In this document: positions 1 to 9,960 of the stretch, piece by piece
Position numbering within the stretch: position 1 is the stretch's first letter
Layout: every line of letters begins with the position of its first letter
NCBI GenBank assembly: GCA_001692895.1
Contig: KV748197.1
Span: 315,813-379,812 of the forward strand
Reading direction: 5' to 3'
Source: Cenococcum geophilum 1.58
Lineage: Eukaryota; Ascomycota; Dothideomycetes; Gloniales; Gloniaceae
DNA: 64,000 nt
Translations under genes and position numbers: made by a program
The notes under the pieces: generated by a model
Seen by the model: only the letters and a program-made list of their open reading frames with translations
Told to the model about the DNA's origin: nothing
Databases searched by the model: none

Positions 1-1189
1 CACACCCAACTGACTTCTGGGATGGAAGAAGTTGTGCGCCATGAAATTGCCCTTGCGCTAGACGATCGAAATGCGGAGGTTAAGCGTCTGAACAACGAGC
101 TTGAGTCAGCCATGGAGCAGATTAAGACCTTGCAGAAACAAATGCATGCTTCAAAGCAAGGTGACAGCTTCCTCGTTGTCCGCGATGAAGATTACTTCGA
201 CAGCGCATGCCAACAACTTTGTCAACACGTGCAGCAATGGGTTCTGAGATTCTCAAAGTTCTCTGACACTAAGGCTTGCCGACTCTCCTCTGATGTTGCC
301 AATGATCCAAAACTCGAACCCCCGATGCGAGATAAGATTGAAACGCGCCTAGACAATGCCATTCTTGATGGTTCAGATGTAGACATGCTTCTCGCAGACC
401 GCGTCAAGCGGCGCGATGTCTTCATGTCTGTCGTGATGACGATGATTTGGGAATATGTCTTCACGCGATACCTGTTCGGCATGGACAGAGAACAGCGCCA
501 AAAGCTAAAGTCTCTTGAAAAGACATTATCTGAAGTTGGTCAGTGAACACCTATCCGATTCATTTTGTATTCTTGCTAATAACAGTACAGGCCCTACTAA
601 AGCAGTGGCCCAGTGGCGAGCAATTACTCTTACTCTACTCTCTAAACGACAAGCATTCCTCCAACAGCGTGCTCAAGATACCGAAGCTGTTATTCACGAA
701 ATATTCAGTACACTAGCTTCGCTATTACCTCCTCCGGCACATCTCCAAAAGCAGATTCAGGATTCACTTCGCAACGTCATGTTTCTAGCTGTAGAACTAT
801 CCATCGAGATGCGGACTCAACGAGCAGAATACATTATGCTGCCGCCATTACAGCCAGAGTATGACGTTAATGGTGATCTCGTAGCAAAGGTCATTTTCAA
901 CGCATCACTCATGAACGAGCGCAGTGGCGAGACCACATCAAACGACGACCTTGAGGCGCGGGGTGCAGTTGTCAAGATTGTTCTATTTCCCCTGGTAGTG
1001 AAGAAGGGTGACGATTTAGGTGAGGGTGAGGATGAGATAGTGGTATGTCCGGCGCAGGTTCTAGTGGCCAAACCGGCAACCAAAAAGGTGGTGAGGGTGC
1101 TGAGCGGAGCGATGGACATAGACAGCCGCACTCGGTCAATGCAGAGTCTAGCGCCCGAGAGTATGGACCTCAGTAGCAACGTTATGTAG
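1..1189 (+). CDS. 3' part of a conserved hypothetical coiled-coil protein
   Basis: The reading frame is open from base 1, so the true start lies upstream; the Met at 22 is probably internal. Two exons are supported: 1-538 and 591-1189, with a 52-bp intron 539-590 (donor GTCAGT, branch-like GCTAATAAC, acceptor ACAG) that keeps the frame and joins ..LSEV-G-PTKAV... The N-terminal part is a coiled coil (heptad-like stretch with VKRLNNELESAMEQIKTLQK). It is followed by a helical, charged globular part and a C-terminal segment rich in Val/Lys ending in SMDLSSNVM. No catalytic motif, signal peptide or membrane segment is visible. It resembles uncharacterised Pezizomycotina proteins whose long disordered N-terminus precedes a conserved helical C-terminus, but I cannot name a family. 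Function unknown. Confidence 0.75.
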
Positions 1190-1790
1190 ATGGCAGGGCA
1201 TTTTGTAATAGGTTCTCTGGTCATAGGGGCCTTTTTAATATTCTTTGCGAGGTTCTGGAGTTTGTGGTAACGAATTTCCTTTGTGTCTCTTTCGGCAGGC
1301 TTTCTGGGTGCTGACTTGGGTAGGCTGGTTGGCATTCGGTGCATCCTGGGATGTAATAGATCTGTATAGTTTTTTCAAAAAAGTTCATTATTCCTTCCAT
1401 GTGGTTCTGGGGGTATTTCATATGCAGATCTCATCTCCGTCCTATGCAGCCCACCTAGCTGAACGCCGTCTTCCCCTTACGTTCCTTGCAAACGCCATCA
1501 TCTACAAGTAGCCATCTCCGTCGGCTTCAGGTCTATACCAGATATTGGTTAACTACACAACCCAGACACGGGCGCGCCTCGGTTCCGCATAACCCCGCAA
1601 AATGATGGACCAGCAATGCTAGGCAGCGCAAGAGCTCATAAGACATTACTCGTAGCTTCTAACTTCTACGTCCTCTCCCCCCAGACCTCCGCCCCAGACC
1701 TGTGAAAGTATTTTGTGTCTTGATTTCCTCTATTTCTACACCTTTTTGAGGATAAAGAATAAATTGGATTGCTTCTAAATACCCGAGAAA
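1190..1790. other. Intergenic region between the coiled-coil gene and the SDR gene
   Basis: About 600 bp without a credible gene. Short open frames on both strands (for example 1245-1511 +, 1221-1421 -) have no recognisable domain. The last 100 bp are pyrimidine-rich and presumably carry the SDR promoter and 5' leader; no distinct TATA box was identified. Confidence 0.5.
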
Positions 1791-3096
1791 ATGCCGATTC
1801 GCAGTGATTGGAAGCTTCAGCGCGAAGGTAACCCAGTTTCAATACCTTCCTAATCGCCCGAACGGAACTTACTAAACATGCTCCTCAGGTATCACGATCG
1901 ATACTATCGGCCGCCTTATCGGAAAAACGCTCCTCAATCCCGCGCTTACCCTCCCGCTCATCTTCCTCGCACGATACACGCAAAAAGGCCAATTGCTCGC
2001 AGCCGACCATGGGCGGGCGTTCCATAACCTGAAGGCGCTGCTGTGGCTAGGCCTAGCCAGCCATATCAGCGGCTTTCTCGACAGTGCAGTCGCGAATAAT
2101 TGGGTGAATGATACGTATGATTGGGCCAAAGAAATTGTGGTTGTGACTGGTGGAAGCGATGGGATTGGAGCGATTGTGGTGAAGTTGTTGGCGGAGAGGG
2201 GCATCAAGGTTGGGGTTTCGGATGCGCAGCCATTGACTTATGAGGGTGAGTTTGAATTCAATATCTCTAAGCTATATATATATGCATATGTGTATATATA
2301 TTATACGTCTAAACTCGACGACTGGAGACATGAGCAACATGTCTACAGCTCAAAAACGGACTTGCTGGCTAACTCCCTCTCCGCAGCACCCTCATCCGTC
2401 CACTACTTCAGATGCGACCTCTCATCTCCAGCCTCTATCAAGAGCACGGCCTCGGCCGTCCGCAGCACCCTGGGCGACCCAACCATCCTCATCAACAATG
2501 CCGGCCTTGCGCACGGTAAGACCATCCTCACAACCACAGAGCAAGACCTCCGCCTCACCTTCAACGTCAACACGCTCTCGCACTACTTCCTCGCGCAGGA
2601 GTTCCTGCCGTCCATGGTCCGCGCCAACCACGGCATGGTGGTCACCGTCGCCTCCGCGGCCGCCTACATCACCGCGCCACGGATGGTCGACTACAGCGCG
2701 TCGAAGGCCGCGGCGCTAGCGTTCCACGAGGGGCTGAGCGCGGAGCTGACGACGCTGTACAACGCGCCGAAAGTGCGCACCGTGGTCATGTGCCAGGGCT
2801 ACACGCGCACGCGGCTGTTCGAGGGCTTCGAGGACGCCGACAAGCGCGTCAGCTACGCGCTGCAGCCCGAGACGGTCGCCGAGGAGATTGTGAAAGCGGT
2901 GCTGGCGGGTCGCAGCAAGCATTTGACGTTGCCGGGCGCCGGCTGGTATATCTCGCAGAAGCTGCGGGGGTGGCCGATTTGGATGCAGTATGGGCTCCGA
3001 AAGCGGCTGGTGAGGCTTATGAAGGGGTGGAAGGGGCGGCAGGTCGAGCAGCCGAGCGAGGGGAAGTTGGGCGAGTCAGGGGTGTTGGTTGGTTGA
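1791..3096 (+). CDS. Short-chain dehydrogenase/reductase (classical SDR, RDH10/Dhs-3-like), membrane-associated
   Basis: Three exons: 1791-1827, 1889-2245 and 2387-3096, giving 367 aa. Introns are 1828-1888 (GTAACC...CTCAG) and 2246-2386 (GTGAGT...CCGCAG, branch GGCTAACT); both junctions keep the frame. The protein has the Rossmann NAD(P) motif TGGSDGIG at residues 99-106, NNAG at 168-171, a catalytic Ser near 221 and YSASK (Tyr234, Lys238), so the full SDR triad is present. About 95 residues precede the Rossmann fold. They contain two hydrophobic stretches (residues ~25-40 and ~60-78) that could anchor the enzyme to a membrane, as in retinol dehydrogenase 10-type lipid-droplet/ER SDRs. It probably oxidises or reduces a lipophilic alcohol or ketone; the substrate is unknown. 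The second intron contains a TATATA-rich stretch. Starting at the internal Met1993 would drop the N-terminal segment, so Met1791 is preferred. Confidence 0.9.
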
Positions 3097-3970
3097 GGGG
3101 TTGAGAGGGCGTGGTGTAGGATTTATAAGAGCTTTTATGTATTCTTCTGCGGTGACTGCCTGGCCAATTTATCGAGTTTTTCTTAGGTTCCTGTGGCGTT
3201 CTAGTTGGCCGGGGGGGTTGGGAGTGCCCGATCAGTGGGACAAAGCTGCAAGCGTTAGTGGTTGAGGGTGAGAGATTCTTGAGTAAACTCAGATTCTGAT
3301 ATGAGGGATTGCGATTACGCCAGAATATCATAATGTCACTGACTTACTATCTCCCATCCTCGAATCATTGGCCCTGCATCAGCTCCTCCCCCTCGAAATG
3401 ATACGAGATGAGACAGAAGTCTGATAGCTGTTACGATTAGGGAACAGCAGTACAAAATAACAATAAGGCCTCCGCCATAGGATGACCACAGAATTATAGC
3501 GACAAGAAAGAGAGGTAAACTTGTTCATTCGTCAAATCCTAAAGATGCCATGCAGGTTTTGTACGAGATCTGAAGTGCTTCAAAAACAATTATGTACAGT
3601 TCTCCTGAGTATCTAAAGGCCTTCAGAAGATAATAACTGGAACATCATAAACTGAAGTTGTAATTTAGGTGAATAAATTTAACAAACCAGCGCAAGACCT
3701 TAGAAATCGCTAGAATGAAGTAGCTCCACGATTCCTTATTCCCGCCAAGGCCGCCAAAGCATGGCAATCGTCATCCCGCTTCTTGTCAAGAATCCCCCTG
3801 TCTGCTGCCAACAATGAATAGCCAAATACCAATGCAATTCCCGGAGTGCGTCGCTCTACTATTTCACCCCAAACCCTTACCTTCGCCCTTACTACCTCCA
3901 AATTCCTGACCAAAATACTCTATACAAAATACATTAATTCCACCCAACATCCGCCTCAAGCACCGCACTC
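3097..3970. other. Intergenic region, no gene seen
   Basis: About 870 bp of mixed composition downstream of the SDR gene. Open frames on the minus strand (3017-3331, 3710-3913) are short, lack recognisable domains, and one is the antisense shadow of the SDR 3' end. No RNA gene or repeat was recognised. Confidence 0.5.
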
Positions 3971-4294
3971 ATGTGCCTTTTCACCACAACCAACGACCCC
4001 TCCATCCACCACGGCGTGACGGACCCGCCGCCGCACCACTCACGTTACTCCACACACCCACCCCCAGGCGTTGTGCGCCTGCCTCGTGGCTCGTCACACT
4101 CATACCGCGAATACGACACCTACCGCCGCAGCTCGCATTCGTTGCGTGAGGCCCCGCGCACCGAGTATAGGAACAGTCAGCCGAGGATCGAGCACCATTC
4201 GCCTAGGAGCAGCGTAAAGAGAGTCGAGTATGTGAGAGGGAGTCAGCCTACTGTGGATCAATATCGGAAGAGCGTTACCTATGTCAGGCAGTGA
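3971..4294 (+). CDS. Small hypothetical protein, His/Pro then Arg/Ser/Tyr-rich (107 aa)
   Basis: A single-exon ORF begins at an ATG after a C/A-rich leader typical of fungal 5' regions. The protein starts MCLFTTT and is low-complexity: a His/Pro-rich stretch (residues ~10-35) followed by spaced S-x-R/E-Y-R motifs (YREYDTYRRSS, TEYRNS, VEYVRG, YRKSVTYVRQ). It has no signal peptide or membrane segment and is predicted disordered and basic. Small proteins with an MC(L/I)F start are common in ascomycetes, but I cannot assign a function. Codon composition is GC-balanced, unlike the AT-rich repeats that begin about 600 bp downstream, which favours a real gene. Transcript or homologue evidence would decide. 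Confidence 0.55.
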   Translation: MCLFTTTNDPSIHHGVTDPPPHHSRYSTHPPPGVVRLPRGSSHSYREYDTYRRSSHSLREAPRTEYRNSQPRIEHHSPRSSVKRVEYVRGSQPTVDQYRKSVTYVRQ

Positions 4295-4920
4295 GGGGTG
4301 TGGAGAGAAGAGGAGGCTCTTCAACATGTTTATGGACATCAATGGGGCATTGTGTTTACAGTTGGGCTTGCGGTCATAGGCTCAGATATGACGCATTATG
4401 AGAAGATGGCCTGATAGTAATACCCCTCCCTATTTAGAGTAGAGTCTAGTTTCAGGCTGGTATAGCGGACTTAGCGTCAGGAAATGATAGACGCATACTT
4501 TCAGCCACCAAAGAGGAGTAGCAATTTTATGCAGCAGAGAACCAGTGCGCAACCAGTTACCAAACCATGTTCAATCTCTTTAAGATTGTGTAATTTGTAT
4601 TTCAAGTGCAGCAACCAAAAGCTACCGTGGACTCTTCATCTCAGTAGATGGTCAACTGTACCAAACGCGTGAAGTTCATAATATTCGCAAACGACGTGTT
4701 CCTTCCGTCTAGTATTTTATCCAGCAAAGTCAGCCATATCACCAAAATTTACAATTGCAGTGAACTCTTATTCTGATAAGCTTCCTTAAATGTTTTGCAT
4801 GAAGCTCGCGACAGCATCTTTACATCGAAATCTTGGAATTAAAACGGATGGGTTTGCATAAGAACTAGTGTGCAAGACGTACACAAGCCAAGGCAAGTGT
4901 CTACACATTATTTACGGGTA
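4295..4920. other. Transition region from gene island to repeat island
   Basis: About 625 bp. It contains one unconvincing 62-codon frame (4484-4672) and no recognisable domain or RNA gene. Composition becomes more AT-rich toward 4900, where the first transposon-like terminus begins. Confidence 0.45.
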
Positions 4921-4972
4921 CAGTCAAATCTCTTTAATACGATACCGTTTGTTCGGCCGAACGTATCGTAAT
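4921..4972 (+). repeat. Candidate terminus of a pogo/Fot1-type DNA transposon remnant
   Basis: Directly after a TA dinucleotide (4919-4920) the sequence begins CAGTCAAATCTCTTTAATAC. This resembles the start of Fot1/pogo-class terminal inverted repeats, which insert at TA. It is followed by an interrupted palindrome: TACGATAC (4938-4945), GTTCGGCCGAAC (4951-4962), GTATCGTA (4963-4970). No matching inverted terminus was found in the window, so this is probably a truncated relic. A 61-codon minus-strand frame (4924-5109) overlaps it but shows no recognisable transposase domain. Confidence 0.35.
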
Positions 4973-5423
4973 ACCAATGGTATTGTTATATCAAGAGTCA
5001 CGTATAGGGTGAATAAGTAGGAAAAACGGGATTTAATACTAAAAGAGTGTCGAACGGGCACGTCAAGAAGGAGAACTCTGTCGAATTGATGCAGGCTGTT
5101 AAGCCTCAATATATAGTCAAGTGAAATAGCCGAGACACCCCTAATCTATACACTAGGACGACGATCACAATTAGCGCGTCGTTCGACAATATCTACCTCA
5201 CGGGTCCAATAGGGCTCTTTCCCATACAAATTCTCTACTTTTTATACCGATATTGGTGGTAGGTGCATAACGATATTGTCAAAAGTCAAATTATCATAAT
5301 ATTATACCAAAAAAAGCTTGATCAAGGGGTTTAGATCGTAATATAGAAGGCAAACCTAAATAGGAATCCAATTAGTGCGAGTGTTCGTGCCGGTCCAAAC
5401 AGATCACTGGCCAAAGACACGAG

Positions 5424-5482
5424 GAATATATCTCGCAGTTGATATATATCTCGCAGTCGATATATATCTCGCGGTTGATATA
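5424..5482 (+). repeat. 18-bp minisatellite, left part (target of the MULE)
   Basis: About three copies of an 18-bp unit GATATATATCTCGCAGTC precede the left end of the Mutator-like element. The same unit in the same orientation resumes right after the element's right end, so the element inserted into a pre-existing tandem array. Confidence 0.8.
5475..5482 (+). repeat. 8-bp target-site duplication, left copy
   Basis: TTGATATA directly abuts the terminal GGACAGCGGTAGCGGGAC. The identical 8-mer lies just outside the right end. Eight to nine base pairs is the usual Mutator/hAT duplication length. Confidence 0.8.
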
Positions 5483-5649
5483 GGACAGCGGTAGCGGGAC
5501 ACCCCTAATTGGTATACAGACACCCCCACCGGTTGAGTTTAGTTCCTTCCTGATTAAGTTAGAATATCACGTAAATTTATGTTGTTTGCATCTGTATGAG
5601 ACCCAAAGCATTACCTCACATTTGCCTTACCTATCCCCACCACTACTAT

Positions 5650-6593
5650 GGCCCTTAACCCACCCCCCCCCCAGAAGGTATACGACTTTCCGGAGCTTAC
5701 AATTAATAATATTAATAAGCTTATAAAAGGCCAAGGCTATGCGGTTACGACTTTCCGATCCAAACCCGATAAGTAGATACTACCTAACGCACAAGGAAGA
5801 CTATAGTAATCGCGTTAAGTACTTATTCTTTACTTATCTGTAATTAATTAAGTTCTTCTAGAAGAATCCTAATGTTTTACTACTTAATTATACCTATAAA
5901 ATAAATAAGTTTAAGATGCCCTTCCTATATATAGTATGGGTTAGTAATACTAAGTAGAACTTTAAGCTTACTTATTACTTTCTACTGGGCGAAATAAGGG
6001 TTAATTACGGCTTTATGATTTAATAGCTTTATCTCCTTTACTACCGTTATAATTTAAAGCCTAAAGTAGTAATTATGGATAAGGAATAGGCGCTTAATAA
6101 TGTACTATATATATACTTTCCTAATATCCCTTAGCTCCTCTGCTTATAGTATATTACTAAGAACGCCCTTGTATATGCGTAAAGTAACTAGGTAATATAA
6201 GGAGACCTATCCAATAAGGAGAAGGGAAATAATTAAGAGTATTGTAATAACTTTATAAAGCGCTAGGTAGATTATTATAGCTAAAATATATTAAAGAAGT
6301 TCACTATAGCCTAGGACTAGCTATAAAGGACTATAATAATTAGGAATAACTTATTAACTACTTTAAAGGTGGCTCTATAGGAGAGAGTTTGCTACCTACT
6401 ACACGAATCTATTTATATATTTCGAAAATTAGTAACTTAAAAAGTAGTACTATATATTAGAGCATTTAGGCTATTAGCTAACTAAAAGTACTCTTCCTAG
6501 TATTATATTATAACTTAAGAGCGCGCACGCTAAATTAAAGCTATTCCTTTAAGTTTCTACTAGCGATCTATTTAACGTTATCTTAAATGTTAA
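5650..6593 (+). pseudogene. MULE transposase, 5' portion (FAR1-like N-terminus and DDE core), RIP-inactivated
   Basis: Conceptual reading on the plus strand shows a FAR1-type N-terminus (GYAVTTFRSKPDK near 5738-5780). The transposase core follows, around 5870-6180: NPNVLLLNYTYKINKFKMP, then VVIIDKEQALNNV and a YITKN segment. These match MULE transposases, where D-x-T-Y-K and T-D-R-E-x-A-L mark catalytic acidic residues. Many in-frame TAA/TAG codons replace Gln or Trp and several acidic residues are altered, so no protein can be made. The frame stops at the 5-bp duplication GTTAA where the Copia element entered and resumes at 9420. The identification rests on motif recognition, not alignment. 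Confidence 0.75.
6589..6593 (+). repeat. 5-bp target duplication of the nested LTR element, left copy
   Basis: GTTAA precedes the left LTR and the same GTTAA (9415-9419) follows the right LTR, inside the MULE transposase sequence. Confidence 0.8.
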
Positions 6594-6763
6594 TATCGGT
6601 ATACTCGCTTTATCAACGTGCACGAATATCACTTGTAGTGGTACGTATGCGGTGTTGAAGTTGGTAGTTAATTGTTGTCTTAAAGTCAGGGGTTGCTCCA
6701 AGTCAGATTAGCTAGTCTCGCCTCGTAGTCTTGTGACTACGTTATATAATTAACGTTCTAACA
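6594..6763 (-). repeat. LTR of element E, left (3' LTR by orientation)
   Basis: 170 bp, aligned over its full length with 9244-9414. Visible differences are mainly C/T and G/A transitions. Both contain the shared core ATCACTTGTAGTGGTA, itself a small palindrome. Confidence 0.85.
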
Positions 6764-6872
6764 CTAAAGCAACTCTAAAAAGAAGGCTAATCTATACTTT
6801 AAAGTTAAGTCTACTTCTAGACTATTCGTAGCGTATATGTAATAGCTAGCTCTTCCGTCTATAATACGCAAC

Positions 6873-6970
6873 AGCGATTTTCTACTAAATTCTGCCAAAA
6901 TTCTGCCATATTCTGCTATGCCGTTAAACCGGCCAATTAGGATTTTCCATCCCCGGGATAGAAAATCGCT
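6873..6970. mobile_element. Possible 98-bp MITE inside element E
   Basis: A 98-bp segment is bounded by 12-bp inverted repeats AGCGATTTTCTA and TAGAAAATCGCT (the latter preceded by GA). It contains three AATTCTGCCA-like subrepeats. A related but partial stretch, including the adjoining CGCTAAGGCGCTAG sequence, occurs at 51139-51206 in the putative LTR of Copia C in the opposite orientation. It could therefore alternatively be a fragment of that LTR. No clear target duplication was seen. Confidence 0.4.
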
Positions 6971-7079
6971 ATTAGCTTACCTGCTACTAGCGCCTTAGCG
7001 GCTGGCTCTATATAGTACAAGTCCGTACCTACCAAGGCCAAATCCATTCGTTTAACCTACCCTACGGCCCGTAATTCGA

Positions 7080-7258
7080 CTTAATTCGTGTTAATAAGCC
7101 GTAATAGTGCCGTATAAGGCTTACCCTTTGTTATAGCGTCCGCAGGGTTAGTGTCTCTATTAATATCGATTATTAAGCGTTTCTCTTGCGTAGTTCCTCG
7201 TCGGACGAGATAGTCGTATAAAGATTTCGAATTAGTGTAGAGAATTGCGGACATTGCG
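7080..7258 (-). pseudogene. Copia RNase H C-terminal fragment in element E
   Basis: Minus-strand reading gives SKSLYDYLVRRGTTQEKRL followed by NPADAITKGKP, matching the end of Copia polyproteins (Copia A has LKSLYDCLVKLGTT and VDAITKAKP at 48195-48365). Several expected residues between the two blocks are missing, so the fragment is internally deleted. No RT or integrase is attached. Confidence 0.75.
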
Positions 7259-7336
7259 AATATTGCGGATATTGTTAATATTGCGGATCTTGCGGATATT
7301 ACGGATCTTGCGGATCTTGTAGATATTGCAGATATT
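7254..7336 (+). repeat. 9-bp tandem repeat (GCGGATATT-type)
   Basis: About nine imperfect copies of TTGCGGATA/C follow the RNase H fragment in element E. Composition and period differ from the surrounding LTR element sequence. Confidence 0.75.
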
Positions 7337-7689
7337 AGATACTAGTGTTTGACTATATCCTAGGAGCTCTTAGGGCTGCTAAGGGTAGCCTTTAGCTAGG
7401 CCTTGGCTACCCCCTATAAGCTCTTTAGGCTTATAGCCTCCTTCCTCCCCTATTGGTTTATCTCTCTCTTTCTCCTATATAAGGGTATTGCCTACTCCCT
7501 ACTGTATACCTAGGCAATACCTTACAGTTTATTGTTTAACCTACCCCTTTACAGTTATGGCTGTAGTCTCGGTTGTTTTAATTGCGGTTTCGGCCTTAAT
7601 CTTAATTATAGTAGTAGTAATCCGTAAAGGTAGTATATACCCCCTAACTGGGGTGTTCCTTCTTCTATGTAATAATTAAAGACTGGGCA

Positions 7690-8591
7690 GCAAAGGGTAG
7701 ATTAAATAAGGTATACTACTATTAGCCAGGTTGTTAAGAGTTGTACTGCTACTAGGTAGGCTGCTAAAAGTTATACTATTGCTAGGCAGGTTGCGGTAGG
7801 GTAGGTTGCGGTAGGCTAGGCTGCTGAGGTGTTATAGGGGTAGGTATCTGCGTTCTAGGCGGCGTTATAGCTATAGCTGTAGGCTGAGTAGGAGGACTAG
7901 GAGGGGTAGTAGGGGCAGCGGGGGTAGCAATTGGGGTAGCTGGCGGTGCAGCGATTGGGGTAACTAGTAGTATAGTAGTTAGAATAGCTGGTGGAATTGG
8001 CGGAGCAGCTAGTAGTGGGGTAGGAGCAGTTACTGGAGAAGAGGTAGTTACTATAGGCGATAGTTGCTAATTCTGCGTAGAGGTAGGTTATAATAGGGTA
8101 TACTACTATTGGGTAGTAGTTGGTATAGTAAACCTAGGTGGTATTATAACTATAGCTATAGGCTAACCCGATAGACCGTCACGAGCGTGGTTTAGCCTAT
8201 TTTATAGTACTCTTAAAGCCAGTGGTTCTGCTAACTCCCTAATAGTTGCTACGATCTCCTTATCTGTCCATTAATGCAGCTTTTCTTCTTATATAACTTT
8301 AAATAACAGCTTAGATATAATAATTCTGCTAGTGCGTCTGCTTACGTAAACACCTCTTTTAAGGAGATGTCTTCGTAGCTTAGATCTAATATCTATGCGT
8401 ATCTTCTTAAAGCTCTTTACTATAAACCCCTTAAACTACTCCCAAAAAATATACCATAAGTCGTTGTCTGTAAGGTCTTATGTTAGATATATTATCATTT
8501 CTATAAACTCTACCAGTTCGTCCTTTATAGCTTTATCTATATTAATTCCGTATCTATACTTAGCAATTCTCTCCTTCTAATTAATTTCCAT
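7690..8591 (-). pseudogene. Degraded gag-like frame of element E with Pro/Thr-rich C-terminal part
   Basis: On the minus strand, from an ATG at 8591, the reading MEIN then KERIAKYRYGINIDKAIKDE and later WTDKEIVATIRELAEPLAL and NRLNHARDGLSG has the helical, charged look of a retroelement gag N-terminus. It continues, at about 8030-7790, into a long Pro/Thr/Ala-rich stretch. Stops are few but present (Trp/Gln to TAG/TAA). The plus-strand frames here (7488-7679, 8395-8580) are shadows. The identification is by character and position relative to the Copia-like leader, not by a diagnostic motif. Confidence 0.5.
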
Positions 8592-8659
8592 ATTGTCGTG
8601 TGTTCTTTACAGCCGTAGGAAGCTATAGAAAGGTGTATTTATATTATAGTTCGAAGTTA

Positions 8660-8815
8660 AGTAGAGGTTCTAGAGGTTTGAGTTTAAGGTTAAGGTCAAG
8701 GGTAAGGTCAAGGTCAAGGTCAAGGGTGAGGTTAAGGTCAAGGGTTATGGTCAAGGTCAGGGGTCGAGGTCGAGGGTAAGGTAGAGGTTAAGGTCAAGGT
8801 TGAGGTCGGGGGTGT
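8660..8815 (+). repeat. Hexanucleotide repeat (AAGGTC)n
   Basis: About 150 bp dominated by AAGGTC and its variants (AAGGTT, AGGGTA, GAGGTC). Located in the 5' untranslated part of element E, upstream of its gag-like frame on the minus strand. Confidence 0.8.
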
Positions 8816-8908
8816 AAAGGTAAGGGTGTAAGGGTGTGTGCGTGTCCCCTTAATAAATCTACAGTTTTTAAAGACTGAAAACTAAAGACGATTCTTAGCA
8901 AAGATACA

Positions 8909-9200
8909 GTCCTCTAGGCGATCTTACGCGTCAGTAGTTAAGTTAATACGTGGTCTTAAGCTTTAAGGTCCTCTAGGCGATCTAACGCGTTAACAGTTAA
9001 GTTAATGTATGGTCTTAAGCTTTAAGGGGTAACGTAGCTCTCTCTAAGTAAAGATACAATTCTCTAGGCAATCTTACGCGTCAGCAAGCTAATACGTGGT
9101 CTTAAGCTTCGAGGGTAACGTAGCTTTCTCCTTTAACTAAAATAGGGCAATAGCTCTGCAATTTAACGCGTTAGCAGTTAAGCTAATATATGGTTTCGAG
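8909..9200 (+). repeat. Four imperfect ~59-bp tandem repeats in the leader of element E
   Basis: Copies 8909-8967 and 8968-9026 are exactly adjacent. Two more diverged copies begin near 9059 and 9140. Each has the order CTCTAGGCGATCTTACGCGT ... GTTAAGTTAATACGTGGTCT ... AAGCTTTAAG. They lie between the 5' LTR and gag of the minus-oriented element. Confidence 0.8.
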
Positions 9201-9243
9201 CTTTGCTATTACGTATTTCCTAATCTATACGTTTACTAATTAG

Positions 9244-9414
9244 TGTCGGTATAACTCTCTTTATCAACGTGCACGAATATCACTTGTAGTGGTATGTATG
9301 CGGTGTTGAAGTTAGTAGTTAATTATTGTCTTGAAGTTAGGGGTTGCTCCGAGTCAGATTAGCTAGTCTCGCCTCGTAGTCTCGTGACTACGTCACGTGA
9401 TTAACGTTCCGACA
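9244..9414 (-). repeat. LTR of element E, right (5' LTR by orientation)
   Basis: 171 bp, TGTCGG...CCGACA ends intact, less RIP-altered than its partner. Followed by the duplication GTTAA at 9415-9419. Confidence 0.85.
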
Positions 9415-9419
9415 GTTAA

Positions 9420-9960
9420 GAATTAAGAATAACCTAAATTAATATAGAGTAACCCTAGCTTCCTACTAAGATAAGCTACCGTATAACGTTTGCGAGCCGG
9501 AGTTTAATAATATCCTATTAAAGTAACGCCTTAGTACCTCCATTACCCTACGGCCCAACTAAAGCTTATAAAGTTTCCTAATTACTAACTAATTTATAGC
9601 GGCGTATAGACTGCAGTATACAGCCTCCCCTACTGATATATAATCTACCGGTGGTTATACTAGAGCGCCACCTTAGTACTAAATATTTAGCTTACTGAAA
9701 TTAATATATGCTAATAGTTTAATCGTCCTTAATTAGATCCTCCCCCTACCTATTAATCCTCTACTTCTTATCCAATAGCCTCTAACTATTAAGCGCCACC
9801 GCGGCCGCCCAGCTAGCTCTATTCGCGTTAATATATTAACTTATCGCGAGCCATCAGCATTTACACAAAATACCGGGAATACTACGCGTAGGCGCGGGCG
9901 TACTCGTAGAGGCAGTTCGTAGATATTAAGTAGAGGTAGTATTACCTAAATAAGTTCACC
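9420..9960 (+). pseudogene. MULE transposase, 3' portion, RIP-inactivated
   Basis: Continuation of the MULE sequence after element E. Around 9790-9920 the plus-strand reading includes RHRGRPASSIRVNI, then REPSAFTQNT and TRRRGRTRRG. This fits the basic C-terminal tail (GRPKG..., RREPSAFE) common to fungal MULE transposases. Stops from RIP interrupt the frame. Confidence 0.6.

Larger units (their letters stand above)
6594..9414 (-). mobile_element. Copia-type LTR element E, gag-bearing, apparently non-autonomous, nested in the MULE
   Basis: Two direct LTRs, 6594-6763 (170 bp) and 9244-9414 (171 bp), begin TGTCGG (RIP-altered to TATCGG in the left copy) and end CCGACA or its RIP variant. They are flanked by the 5-bp duplication GTTAA. 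Orientation is minus: the right LTR is the 5' LTR. The sequence next to it (reverse complement of about 9208-9243) matches the leader next to the 5' LTR of Copia A. On the minus strand a degraded gag-like frame (8591 down to about 7690) is recognisable. Only a short RNase H fragment of pol (7080-7258) was found, and no integrase or full reverse transcriptase. The interior is filled with tandem repeats (7254-7336, 8660-8815, 8909-9200). Likely a deleted derivative mobilised in trans by a full-length Copia. Confidence 0.75.

Noticed and set aside
2240..3104. Alternative frames overlapping the SDR gene (2240-2719, 2790-3104)
   Set aside because: High-GC shadow frames; the SDR frame carries the complete catalytic and cofactor motifs.
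3710..3913. 67-codon minus-strand frame
   Set aside because: Short, no domain, no supporting splice or leader signals.
7488..8580. Plus-strand frames 7488-7679 and 8395-8580 as small genes
   Set aside because: They lie within element E, whose gag-like coding is on the opposite strand; no recognisable domain.
8660..8815. Telomere-like hexamer tract
   Set aside because: The unit AAGGTC is not the fungal telomere repeat TTAGGG, it is imperfect, and it lies inside an LTR element.
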